64,000 nt of DNA. Source: Capitulum mitella (lineage: Eukaryota > Arthropoda > Thecostraca > Pollicipedomorpha > Pollicipedidae). The notes under the pieces were generated by a model, which made no database searches, was not told the DNA's origin, and was given only the letters and a program-made list of their open reading frames with translations. The stretch lies in contig CP099853.1 in the NCBI GenBank assembly GCA_030062745.1, forward strand, positions 3,472,001-3,536,000, in the 5' to 3' direction. This document shows, piece by piece, positions 45,331 to 57,597 of this stretch (position 1 is the stretch's first letter; each line of letters opens with the position of its first letter). Position numbers and translations under genes: made by a program.

Positions 45331-47149
45331 GCACCTCGCCGCCCCGACCTCTCCCCTAGGTCAGGTGACCGCCGCCGGCCAAGAGTCGACGTCCGCCAAT
45401 CCCGGGGCCACATGACGGTCAGCTCCACGCGCCAGACGCGCGTCCAGCCCTGCACATCTGTCCTGCGTGCGGCTGGCGGTGACCCAGGGGCCGCGGTGGC
45501 CTGGGACCGCCTGCCTCCGGCAGCCTCGAATGCCACTTCACGCACATCGTTGATAAAACACATGAAACATTTGACACTGTGAATGCCTGTTTGTTTTCAT
45601 GTGTGCGTTTTTCACCCGACAAGTAACTACGTATTTTTGTTTTTGTAACCTTGACGAGGGGCAGAATAGCCACAGCGTGAACGCCTTCAATATATACATA
45701 CAAACATACATACATACATGCAACTTTCTACGCATTCAAAGAAGAGAGCAGGAGGGAATCAGCGACGAAAACCAAGTAACACCGTTTGTTTGTGTGTTAG
45801 GGCAAACAGCCTCGTGAGCTGATGTGTCCAAAGTCTTGTGTTGAAGGACGCGGGAAGCGGGGGGATGGGGGCAGGTTGCCGCGGCCCCCAAGTTTTTTGA
45901 AATTTAACATTGGCCCTATGGGCGTGGACTGGATAGATTGATCCAGAGTGCTTCTCCTTCCCCATCCCCCCCAGCCCCACTGAAGAGGAGTTCCGGCGCG
46001 CCTGCTTGTGTCAGTTTTGTCTTTTGCGCCACTATCAAGCGCTACCCAATTTCTAAACTACTGTCATCGCCATGTTGCGACGGCTAACTTCAGATGCATC
46101 ATATCTCATTTCTAAGAACGTTTGGCTACACAACTTTAAAAATCTTGCTAGAAATTCGGAAGCTGCAAAGGGTAGACACACGTACACACACTAATATTTC
46201 CCTGTCCGCGTATGTACTTTCTTGTAACCGATTACGCTACTGGCCAGAAGGCAGAACCAGACAATTATTGGCATAATGATGCTTTATCTGTGTACAAAAG
46301 AACCGCCTGGAATGCACAGGTCTCCACAAAAGTAATGGTAGGTATAAGGGTTCTTGTGGTAAACCGGCCACAGCTCCGGTGTTTATGGTGCTAATGTAAT
46401 GCAATTTGAGCAGCTATTTGCCGTGACGTAGGATTACCCATAACAAGTTCAAACCTACATGCCATATTTTAATTTGATGCCGAAAAACACGAAAAACCAT
46501 ATTTACTCTACGTAGGCGGGGCCTTTGCGCACGTTTCTTATTTCCGTCACTACGCTAACCCTCTCGGCTGTCAAACTGATGACATCAGTTGCTTTGTGAA
46601 TGCGGTACTGGGTAGAGGCTATGAGGAGGGAGCGCGCCTTGATCACGTGACATGTTCTGCGGAAGCGTGTGACGTGAGGACGTCGTGGAGACTGACCGGG
46701 CCGTGTCCGACCTGCAGTCCTTTCCAGACAAGTAGTTTTATTGGATATGAGCATTCGACCCGAGCAATGACGCCTGAGCGATTTCTGAGCAATAGCGTTG
46801 GAAATGACTTAAACAGGAATAACGTCTCATATTGTATGCACAAGAAGCCTTTATGATAATTATATGGTGAATGCCATTGCCAAGGCAGATTAATGGTAAT
46901 GACACGAGGTTAGACGGACATATACGGGGTTTATTTACATGGGAGCACTTCACTCGCCTGAATATATTTAGGCATATGTACACACGGCATATTACCAAGG
47001 CTGGAACTTTGTATTTCTTGGGTGGGGGCATCCCTCGATGATCACCTGACCTTCCCATGTTGAGTGCCTCCTTCCTTCAACGCTGGGCTGTGCTCCTTCA
47101 CAGTGTGGCACTTGCTCCCAATATTTGATCAGTTGGCGGTGATCAGAAC
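45331..47149. other. Spacer with short repeats
   Basis: GC-rich to 45540, then ordinary DNA. An ACAT run lies at 45694-45719. The phrase TTCAAAGAAGAGAGCAGGAG at about 45737 recurs in diverged form near 53620. No gene recognised. Confidence 0.4.
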
Positions 47150-47153
47150 TTAA

Positions 47154-47828
47154 CCCTCGCCGGACGACGGGATGGATGCCATCCCCAAACATTGTTTCCG
47201 GGACCACGGCAAAACGGTGCACGAGAGCGCCATGAAATTTGGCATAGCTGACAACACATTCATTGCACATGTTTTGAAAAAGCGTGACCCCATCTTGTCT
47301 CAGAACACCGAGTCATGACGTCATTACTGAAGCCTTGCAGAGCGATTTTTGCGCTACGTGTCGGTTTCTTTAGTGTTTTGGGGTAATAGACATGCATAAA
47401 CGTCAGATGATGGGCATGGAATCGGTTCGGAATGATATTCCACATGCGAGCAGGTCATTTTAGATGTCCCAATCACCTTTCAAAGGTCAAGCAAGGTCAA
47501 TGACCTCAGATGAACTTTTTTGATCGTAGAATGTTTCTACACATTTTTTTGGAGGAAGAGACTACTTTAGGCTTATTTGGCCCCAAATTTGTCATGCTTA
47601 ACTGGAAAAAATCAATTTATAGCTCTCAAACATAAAATTTAACCTGATCTAGGAGGTCACTGACTGACCTGATGGAGTTGACTTGACTACCATTGGATTC
47701 CTTGGGCATGCGGCTATCGATTTCTCCTTGTCCCGAGGCGCTAGCTCAATTAGAGGCGAAATGGCGAGGAAAGTGCCTACCCCCCATGGTCATCGGTGCG
47801 AGTGAGAATCCCTCCCGACCGGCGAGGG
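47154..47828. mobile_element. Family C element, 675 bp
   Basis: TTAA at 47150-47153 and 47829-47832. Terminal inverted repeat CCCTCGCCGG at both ends. Next to the left end GGGATGGATGCCATCCC forms a perfect 7-bp hairpin. The interior has TCAAGGTCA-like and TGACCT motifs but no coding capacity. The right TTAA is shared with the adjacent family A copy. Confidence 0.85.
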
Positions 47829-47832
47829 TTAA

Positions 47833-49035
47833 CCCTATTCCCGGAGGGCTAGAAGGTATGGCCGATTCCCGGCAGGGGGGCGGATTCGGCCCCCCCTGAG
47901 ATCTCGAGAACTACTTGTCCGATTTCATCGCAACAAACGACAATCGATTCGCCGTGACGTGAACTACATTTTTATAAAAAGAAATTTCCGAAATTTTGAA
48001 ATTTGTGCATACAGGGGGGCAAAAATGTCAAAATGGGGGTACTTTTGGACTTCTTATAACTCCGTTGTTTATGGACCGATTTCAATGAAACTGGCATGAA
48101 TCGAGAGATTATAGACTGGGCTTTTACCATGAGTGCACAAATCTGAAATTTTGAGAAAATTCATGCGCGTTCACAGGGTTTCAAAAATAGGAGGATTAGT
48201 TTTCTAACAACTGGATGAACAAAAGAGGCAAACACACTTTTTTGGCTTCTGCTAGTCATGTTATACTAAAGAAGTACAAATCGCATTACAATGTTTGTGT
48301 AATGTTAGCATAGGCGGTGCCAGGGACATGAAAAAGGGGAACAGTCATGGTCACACGTTTCTCAGATCAACTTGTGACCTTTGACCTTAAATGAGCTCCA
48401 GTGACCCCGGGGTCACTTGGATTGATATCCTATGCATTTAATATTATCTTCAAACGTTTTCAATCGTTTGAATTCACTCTATTTAAAAAATTTCATTTTA
48501 TGGCTATTGTGATGTAGGGTACGCGCACTGACATTTTAGGTCATAGCTCCGTGACCCGACCTGATATCAAGCTGAAACCTGGTACACAGGTAGAAGGCTC
48601 CCTTCTACGTCCTATATATTCCGGGTTTGGCATTTGAAAACACGGCGCCGAAATTATAGGGAAAAAACAAAGTTTGACTTTTGACCTTGACCTGACCTTG
48701 TAAAATGACCTCAGGTAAACAAAACTACATCTGCACATTGCCCAACTATTTAGCTATACATCCATATAAAGTTTTAAGTTCTATCTTAAAAACTCTGTTT
48801 TTGGCAGCCATTTTCCTTTTACCCTCAACATGGCCAAAAATGGCATGAGGTGCCTCCCAAAAACGTTGCCTGACTCCGCCCCTGAGCAAAGTAGAATTGT
48901 GAAATTTTGTCACGGCACGTAGAAAGAATAGGTAGGAAAAGTCACCAAGTTTCGTGAAGCTGCGTTGAAAAGCCTGGAATTGGCAAACAAAAAACCCGAG
49001 GGGGGCGGATTCCGCCCCCCCTGCCGGGAATAGGG
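47833..49035 (-). mobile_element. Family A element, 1.20 kb
   Basis: TTAA at 47829-47832 (shared with family C) and 49036-49039. Extended end on the left, short end with a perfect G-tract hairpin on the right. Perfect DR1, in reverse complement, at 48375-48387. Confidence 0.93.
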
Positions 49036-49039
49036 TTAA

Positions 49040-50355
49040 ACAAACGTAAACATTAGTGCTGTGAATGTTGGAAAATACGGATACGCATACCCTACCCATA
49101 TCAGACATTGCAAGTGCCGTCAAGATAATGCCAACAGAAAAGAGCAAATGGAAGGTGAATTATGCGTCCCCAGTCCGATGAGCCCGGTATGACCAGTCGG
49201 AGCGTAACTTTTGGCACCATGGTATCACTAGCACGAATCTACTCATGCCATCAATGTGTTCCATTGGATGGCTTTGCATAACTGCAACTTCTGTTTAACT
49301 TGGCTAAGTTTGAACCGTTCGCGCAGATTTCCAGTGGTGCATGATATGCATCCCTTTGCATGCGCATCATTTCAACGAAACAAATGGAACGGGCGACCGT
49401 GTAGTACTGTCGTGAGATACTCATAGAGCAGTAGTATATGGTATCACTGCAGAGGCGTAGGGACTTTTCAAAAAACGGAAGGAGACATGGCCAAATTATT
49501 TTTGCTGACCGGGTGCCGAGGGGAGAAGGTGATTAAGTCCGACGAAAGTGTTTCGCATGATATAGCTAAAATGTATGACTGGTATAGTGTAAAACATTAA
49601 TCATTCTTTAGAATAGCGACAGTGTAAAATGTTTCTGTAGGGGTTTCCCTGAAATGAGACTTCCTTCTGAAAGGGTTTCACTTTGGAAATGTCCGGCCAG
49701 AATTCAGTGGAGAGGCGAAATCCATCGCCGCCTTCGACCTCATGTTTGTCGTGGATTGCCTATTTGCGCACACTAAACTGATATCTAATACGTTGTCAAA
49801 ACGAAAAAAATGAAGTGGGCATTTTTGGAGGTATCGTACAATCAACCGTCTAGCGGCAAAACCAGTCGATCGCCTCCCCCCCGGCCATGCGTTACCAACG
49901 ACGATGTAAGGTAACATACGAGCGATCTAAAGTTAAATTTAAACATCCGACCCGATATGACCTCGAAGGTGGTACCCAAGGGCCACGAAATTTGAACAAA
50001 TGTAGTGGCCCACAGTTTTTCACATTCATTGCTAACATTCATTCATTACATTCATGAAACTATGAAAGTTTCATGTCACTAGGAGCTTTCTGAGGCTTGG
50101 GGTGTGGAACGAGGGGTGGAAATTTTCGCACCTTTCCTCCACTGCGTGTGATTTTCAGATGCCCTCCACTGCGCGTCAAAAACATGTGATAAGTTAATGA
50201 GTCAAATACATATGATAAAGACAAAGATACAAAAACAAAAAAGATAAGCCAAAAACATATGATAAGACGGACATTTCGCAAGACAGGAATTTAGTATTTT
50301 GCGCTGCCTGGTAGAAATTAAAGCTCTGTCTCCCCCGACGAAGCCTAAATGCCTG
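49040..50355. other. Spacer, nothing recognised
   Basis: Plain sequence with only short open frames. Confidence 0.4.
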
Positions 50356-50359
50356 TTAA

Positions 50360-51581
50360 TCCGCCCTCGACTGGGAGAGCTCTTGACGGCCCCCCCCCCT
50401 GAGGTTTTTCTGGGATTGCGAGAGAACGAACAAACGCAGAGCCACGCAGCTTCGTGTACCTGTTCCTTCATCAATTTCACATCTTGCGTCAAAATTCTGA
50501 TCTCATCTCAAGTCAGATTCCTGCCTAGATCAGGTCAAACAAACCTATGTCCAAAAAAGTTTAGCGCCCTCTAACTTTTTCGCAAAACAAGATATTTCAA
50601 TAATACTTTAAGGGATTAGTGACCCTGCTAGGTGCAACAAATCTGCTATCTCAGATTTTTCGGAATTTTCCGGGTCATTGACCTAAGGTCAAGCCCATTG
50701 TTAAGACATGTCGTCGTTTTTTTCGCAAAATGACGGAATATTTCATAACATTTTTAGTGTGCAATGAAGCAGACATCTAGTTACCGTCATTGGGCAAAGT
50801 ATCAATGACTTCCAGCCATTGACCTGAGGTCAGGTCACGAATAACTGTAGTCAGCCAAAATATACCAACGTCAAAATCGGCGATGAATTGCTCACAGTGG
50901 GTACAAAATGGCAAATCTAGCTTGCACGGAAGGAAGTAACACCAGGAACCTCAAAAAGTTTGAAAAAGCAGCATATTTTGCAGATAAACAGGTTCTCGCG
51001 AATAAAGCGTTGCCAATTGTGTGGATTGGTAACTAATCAATTTTCCCAAAATTAAAGCATGGAAAACCATTACAAGAACCATTAAGATCGAAATTAAAAC
51101 TTACATGGATAGGCTTTTTTCGCGAAAATAAAGGAACGCTAAAATTAGTTCCCGTCAATTTGTCACTGCCCACGGCTGCGGCGCACGCCGACAGCCGGTG
51201 CGAGAATTGCTGTGTCTTTAACTAGACGTTTCGGCGTATATGTTTAACAAATCTGGGAATTAAGATGTGTATCGGCATTTGCGGACCTTTACTTGTGCGC
51301 TGGTGCCTTTATTTATGCGTTATTAGTCACAGCCCTTGAGATACAGGCCATTTTTCGGTCTCACGCAGTCGGCTATGAGAAAAAATATGTAGGACGTAAA
51401 TTGCTTACATATGATATAAAACTAAAAACGACATCAGTTTCGAGCCCTACTCGTCACAAGCTTTCCAACTTGTGAGTGCTTATTTTTATTGTGCGACCAA
51501 CCGTCCGCGAGTTAGAGGGGGGCCGCCCACTGCCCGCCCCCAGTCGCGCATGATCGTAACGGACTGACGGTCGTGCAAGGG
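50360..51581 (+). mobile_element. Family B element, 1.22 kb
   Basis: TTAA at 50356-50359 and 51582-51585. Left end TCCGCCCTCGACTGG has lost the exact CCC start. Interior collinear with other B copies; B-type open frame at 51293-51475. Confidence 0.9.
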
Positions 51582-51600
51582 TTAATGACATCTTAATTAA

Positions 51601-52803
51601 CCCTATTCCCGGCAGGGGGGCTGAATCCGTCCCCCTCGGATTTTTTGCTTGCCAATTCCAGGCTTTTTAACGCAGCGTTACGAAACTTGGTGACTCTTCC
51701 TAGCTATTCTTTCTACGTGCCTTGACAAAATTTCAAAATTCTATTTTGCTCAGGGGCGGAGCCAGGCAACGCTTTTGGGAAGCACTTCATACCGTTTTCG
51801 GCCATGTTGAGGGTAAAAGAAAAATGTCTTCCAAAAATAGAGTTTTGGAGATAGAACTTCAAACCTTATATGAATGTATAGCTAAATAGTTCGGCCACGT
51901 GCAGATGTAATTTTATTTATCCGAGGTCATTTTACAAGATCAGATCAGGGTCAAAATTCAAAATCTGTTTTCTCGCAATAATTTCGGCGCCGTTTCTTCA
52001 AATGTCAAACCCGGAATATATATGAAGTAGAAGGGTGCTTCTACTTGTGTACCAAGTTTCAGCTTGATATCAGGTCGGGTCACGGAGCTATGACCTAAAA
52101 TGTCAGTGCTCGTACCCTATATCGCAATAGCAATACAATGAAATTTTTGAAATAGAGTGAATTTAAATGATTGCAAACGTTTACAGATAATACTAAATGC
52201 ACACGACATCATTCCAAATGGCCCCAAGGTCACTGGAGGTCATTTAATGTCAAAGGTCACAAGTTGATCTGAGAAACGTGTGACCATGACAGTTTCCCTT
52301 TTTTCATGTCCCTGGCACCGCCTATGCTAACATTATACAAACATTGTAATGCGATTTGTACTTCTTTAGTATAACATGACTAGCGGAAGCCAGAAAAGGG
52401 CGTTTGCCTCTTTTGTTCATTCGGTTGTTAGAAAACTAGTCCTTCTGTTTTTGAAACCCTGTGAACGCGCATGAATTTTCTCAAAATTTCAGATTTGTAT
52501 TTCCATGGTAAAAGCCTTATCCATAATGTCTGGATTCATGCCAATTTCATCGAAATCGGTCGATAAACAACGGATATATATAAGAAGTCCGAAAGTAACC
52601 CCCATTTTGGCATTTTTGCCCCCTATGTCCACAAATTTTAAAATTTTGAGAATTTCTTTTGATAAAAATGTAGTTCACGTCATGGCAAATCGATTGCCAT
52701 TTTTTGCGATGAAATCAGACGAGTAGTTCTCAAGATCTCGGGGGGGCCGAATCCGTCCCCCTGCCGGGAATCGACCATACCGTCTAGCCCTCCGGGAATA
52801 GGG
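51601..52803 (+). mobile_element. Family A element, 1.20 kb
   Basis: TTAA at 51597-51600 and 52804-52807. It starts 15 bases after the TTAA of the preceding family B copy. Short end left, extended end right. The DR1 has one changed half-site (ATGTCA). Confidence 0.93.
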
Positions 52804-53022
52804 TTAAAGACATCGCTCGCTGCCGGTTTAGGTTAGTATGGGCTTTATGCCTTCCCCAAGGTAGACATCACTATTTATAGCTGATTGATTATTTCTAGTC
52901 GCTTGATATCATCACGTGGAGTAACGCATGTGTTCCCGACAGCGTCTGCATCTCATGTTCCCATGCAATCTGTGTGCTCAGAAATTAGACTAGAGAAGAA
53001 AGAAACAAAACGGCTACCTAAG

Positions 53023-53147
53023 GGCGCGAACTCGAGATTCTGCATTACCCATTTCAGGTTAAACGATGAAACCGCTCGGCCAGCCAAGAACGCTGCGCAG
53101 TGCGCGACTGTGTTGCGCAAGTTGCTCGGAACCTAGCCACTACGCCA
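53023..53147 (-). repeat. tRNA-like SINE head with a second A box
   Basis: On the minus strand an A box TGGCCGAGCGG (53072-53082) and a B box GAGTTCGCGCC (53023-53033) are 38 bases apart, like Ser/Leu-type tRNA heads. A second A-box match, TGGCGTAGTGG, lies at 53137-53147 without an obvious B box. Stems do not fold as a tRNA. Confidence 0.6.
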
Positions 53148-54031
53148 ATGCATGGGAAGCTGGTCCTCTCCTCCCTCTTAAGGCGCACGAAACACATCCG
53201 CTCCTCGGTGGGCGTGTTAACAGCTGTCCAATCTACTACGAAAGGCAGCCTCTAAACATACCCCCGACTCAACCGGCCATCTGTCAGCGAAGGGTCGTAA
53301 GTGGCAGGGACGCACCCGGCAGGAGGCGGTGAAAACTGGCGAGTGAAGCAAAAAACATCACTGGAAAATTTAGCGATACCAAGACAATACAGATGAGCGC
53401 ATCTGTATAGAATGATGTATAGAATGATGCAAAGCATTGTCACCTACCACGCTGTGTATTTGTGGTGATGTATTATCTACGGTTCGGGGAATGCGCTCCA
53501 TATTGTCAAGGAGCCTAATACCGACCATTGCTTTTATGGGGAACCGTACATATTGGCTATTGCTGGGCAGCTAATGCAGTAACAGCCACGTCACATCAAC
53601 TTTCTGTGCAACTTCCCCGTATTCAAAGAAGAAAGTAGAAGGGAATACGATCCTGTCACAAAATGCTCGGGAATGCAGCGACTTGACCTAAGGTCGTTAA
53701 CTTTGAATTGTTTCTAAGAATGCGACACATAAAATGGCAGGTCCCATGAGATGCTATTGCTCATACAAGTGCAGCGAATCAGTCCGCCCGTAAAAGCTAT
53801 AAAAGAGACATTTTTTTTTTTAATGTTGACCTCTGGTTTGACATACGTGAATACCCCTGCATGGCTTTGCTGCACAAATTTGACAGAAGGTGCCAACAAA
53901 TTCAGGAATAGGTACATGAAATTCCAGTGGGCTCCGTTTTTTAGCTATCGCCAAAAAAACGAAACGGGCGCTGAGCTTCCCTCGTCTCGGCGCAGGTTAA
54001 TGATCATCTGATTCGCATACTTGTATCCCGA

Positions 54032-54092
54032 GGAGTCGAAGGCGATTTCCTGCGTTCATGGTGTACGCACAACCATTGAGCTAGACAGCAAC
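54032..54092 (-). repeat. tRNA-like relic
   Basis: A box TAGCTCAATGG (54073-54083) and B box CCTTCGACTCC (54032-54042), minus strand, 30 bases apart. The stems are poor. A SINE head or tRNA pseudogene. Confidence 0.6.
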
Positions 54093-54138
54093 CAATATCT
54101 CCATTCTACTGCTAGTTCTACTGCGGGTTCAGATTGTT

Positions 54139-54778
54139 TTAATCAGGCATATATCTGTTTATGAAACCTTCTAATATTTCATAGACTTGCCTTATATTTG
54201 TTCCTGAATTCGCGTGCTGTTCAGAGTAAGCAGTGGAGCACTTGCTATATCTGCTGCCGGAGCACAGCGTCGTGTCTGGGCCTCCTGACCCCGTGGACCT
54301 CCTTGTGTGGACGGTAACGAACTGTATATGGAGTGGAAACAGGTATGTCAGTTCGGCCCTGCGGCTGATGTCGTCACGAAATTGCTCACTTTGGAAACCA
54401 TCTTTGCAGAGTTCACACCTGAAGTGTAGAAACGCCGCGGTTCTGATGACCAACATGATCTTGAAAACAGGCAGTGGTTTCAAAGTACCGCACAAAGTCG
54501 CCGGTAAAGAGCAAGTGAGAGGTTCTGCGTGCCGTTCAAAGATGAGTTTGATGCAAGTTTTGTTTCTGGCGGGGCGAGTCTGGTTTTGCGTTTGGCTTTG
54601 CGTCTCCTTTTGCGCATGCCCGTGGTTTGGTGCGCGCATGCCCGTGCGTGATTTGATTAGCAAACTCAATAATAAATGCCATGTGGGGCCGCAGCGTGTT
54701 GTTACCAATTTGGAACAGGTCAAAGTTCATGTGGATTTGAGACGAGAATCTGATGGACTGGGCTTACCCGCGGAGTAA
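54139..54778. other. Region open on both strands, product unknown
   Basis: A + frame of 181 codons (54233-54778) overlaps a - frame of 194 codons (54139-54723). Both are long for this AT/GC balance. The + frame has a hydrophobic stretch (LAGRVWFCVWLCVSFCACPW), the - frame a Gln/Thr/Asn-rich stretch. Neither matches a family I recognise. An old transposon or retroelement coding remnant is the likeliest explanation. Confidence 0.3.
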
Positions 54779-55171
54779 GTGTACACTGTAGTCATGGTTA
54801 CTCGCATGGTATGGATGGGGAACCTGCAACAGGAGAGAAATTTTACTCTCAAGTGGGAATAAATACTTGGGCGGGCCTCCTGCTCCAAAATCGAGGGTTT
54901 TCGAGGCCCCACCTGCGCGGGTAAACGGCACGGATTACCTGCCTTGTGAGAGTTCTGGTTTGGGGTTAACGCCTGGGGCAAGAATATGTCAAAAGGAGTA
55001 CCTCTTAGACAACAGGTAAGATATCCTCAAATTGACGGTGGGTTTTGTCTGTATTTCGGGAGCGGAAAACGGTTGTTGATCCTCTCAACCCGTATAGAGG
55101 GTTAACTCTCTGAGCGGGAGTAAAATTGTTTTCAGTGAAGCCGCAATGGTTCTATTTTTGCAGCTCATTAA

Positions 55172-56381
55172 CCCTATTCCCGGCAGGGGGGGGGGGGCGG
55201 AATCCGCCCCCCCTCGGATTTTTTGCTTGCCAATTCCAGGCTTTTTGACGCAGCTTCACAAAACTTGGTGACTTTTCCTTGCTATTCCTCCTACGCGCCG
55301 TGACAAAATTTCGAAATTCTATTTTGCTCAGGGGCGGAGCCAGGCAACGTTTTTGGGAGGCACCTCAGGTCATTTTTGGCCATGTTGAGGGTAAAAGGAA
55401 AATGTCTGCCAAAAACAGAGTTTTTAAGATAGAACTTAAAACTTTGTATGAATATATAGCTAAATAGTTGGGCAATGTGCATATGTAATTTTGTTTATCT
55501 GAGGTCACTTTACAAGGTCAGGTCAAGGTCAAAAGTCAAAATTTGTTTTTTCGCAGTAATTTCGGCGCCGTGTTTTGAAATGCCAAACCCGGAATATATA
55601 TGACGTAGAAAGGAGCTTTCTACCTGTGTACCAGGTTTCAGCTTGATATCAGGTCAGGTCACGGAGCTATGACCTAAAATGTCAGTGCACGTACCCTATA
55701 TCGCAAAAGCCAAAAAATGAATTTTTTGGAATAGAGTGAATTTAATCGATTAAAAACGTTTACAGATAATATTGAATGCACACGACATCATTCCAGGTGA
55801 CCCCAAGGTCACTGGAGGTCATTTAAGGTCAAAGGTCACAAGTTGATCTGAGAAACGTGTGACCATGACAGTTCCCCCTTTTTTATGTCCCTGGCACCGC
55901 CTATGCTAACATTATACAAACATTGTAATGCGATTTGTACTTCTTTAGCATAACATGACTAGCAGAAGCTAAAAAAGTGTTTTGGCCTCTTTTGTTCATT
56001 CCGTTATTGGAAAACTAATCCCCCTATTTTTGAAACCCTGTGAACGCCCATGAATTTTCTCAAAATTTCAAATTTGCATACCCATGGTAAAAGCCCTATC
56101 CATAATCTCTCGATTCATGCCAGTTTCATCGAAATCGGTCCATAAACAACGGAGTTATAAGAAGTCAAAAAGTACCCCCCATTTTGACATTTTTGCCCCC
56201 TGTATCCACAAATTTCAACATTTTCAAGATTTCTTTTTATAAAAATGTAGTTCACGTCACGGCAAATCGATTGCCGTTTGTTGCGATGAAATCGGATAAG
56301 TAGTTCTCGAGATCTCAGGGGGGCCGAATCCGCCCCCCCTGCCGGGAATCGGCCATACCGTCTAGCCCTCCGGGAATAGGG
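55172..56381 (+). mobile_element. Family A element, 1.21 kb
   Basis: TTAA at 55168-55171 and 56382-56385. Short end with a 13-G tract left, extended end right. Perfect DR1 at 55826-55838. Conserved A-type open frame at 55279-55467. The right TTAA is also the left TTAA of the next family B copy. Confidence 0.94.
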
Positions 56382-56385
56382 TTAA

Positions 56386-57593
56386 CCCGTCCCCGACTGG
56401 GGGGCAGTTAATTGCCCTCGAGGTTTTTCTGAGGTTGCGAGAGAACGAACAAACACAGAGTCACGAAACTTCGTGTACCTTTTGCTTCATTAATTTTACA
56501 TCTCGTGTCAAAATTTTCACCTTCAGGTCTGGTCAGGTGTCTGACCTAGGTCAGGTCAAACAGATCTATATCCAAAAACGTTTAGCGCCCTGTAACTTTG
56601 TCGGAAACAAGACATCTCAATAATACTTTCAGGGATTAGTGATCGTGATAGATGCAACGAATGTGCTGTCTCAGATTTTTCGGAATTTTCCGGGTCATTG
56701 ACCTAAGGTCAAGCCCATTTTTTACACATGCCGTTTTTCGGATATTGACGGAATATGTCATAACATTTTTAGTGTGGAGTGAAGCAGGCATCTGGTTACC
56801 GTCACTGGGCAAAGTATCAATGACTTCCAGCCATTGACCTGAGATCAGGTCACAAATAATTACAGGGAGGCAAAATGTACCACTGTCAAAATTAGCGATG
56901 AATTACTCAGAATGGGTAGAAAATGGCTGAACTAGCTTCCACAGACGTAAGTAATGCCAGGAACCTCAAAAAGTTTGAAAAGTAGCATATTTTGGGAATA
57001 AACAGGCTCTCGAGAATAAAGCTCCGCCAGTTTTGTAGATTGGTAACTAATCATTTTTTCCCAAATTTAAGCATGAAAAACCATCACAAGAACCACTAAG
57101 ATCAATAAAATATACATAGATCGTCTTTTTTGCGAAAATAAATGAACATTAAATGAAAATAAAATTGGTTCTCGTCAATTTCTGACCGCATACGGCAGCA
57201 GCGCACGCCTACAGTTGCGGGGAGGAATTCCGTGTCTTTAACTCAACGTTTCGGCGTATATATTGAATAAATCTGGGAAATTAGACGTGTATCGGCATCC
57301 GCGGACCTTTACTTGTGCGCTGATGCCTTTACCTATGCGTTTTTAGTCACAGACTTAAAGATTCAGGCCGTTTCTCGGCCTCATGTAGTCGGCTACGAAA
57401 AAAAATAGGGTGTAAATTGCTTACATATTATCTAAAACTAAAAATGAGACCAATTTTGAGATCTACTCGTCACAAGCTTTCCAACGGTATGCTTATTTTT
57501 TATCGTGCGACCAACTCTTCGTGAGTTGGAGGGGGACGGCCAACTACCCCCCTAGTCGCCGATGTTCGAAACCGACCGACGGTCGTGCGCTGG
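56386..57593 (+). mobile_element. Family B element, 1.21 kb
   Basis: TTAA at 56382-56385 (shared) and 57594-57597. Left end CCCGTCCCCGACTGGGG, right end in reverse complement CCAGCGCACGACCGTCGG. Palindrome CTGACCTAGGTCAG at 56541-56554. Confidence 0.93.
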
Positions 57594-57597
57594 TTAA

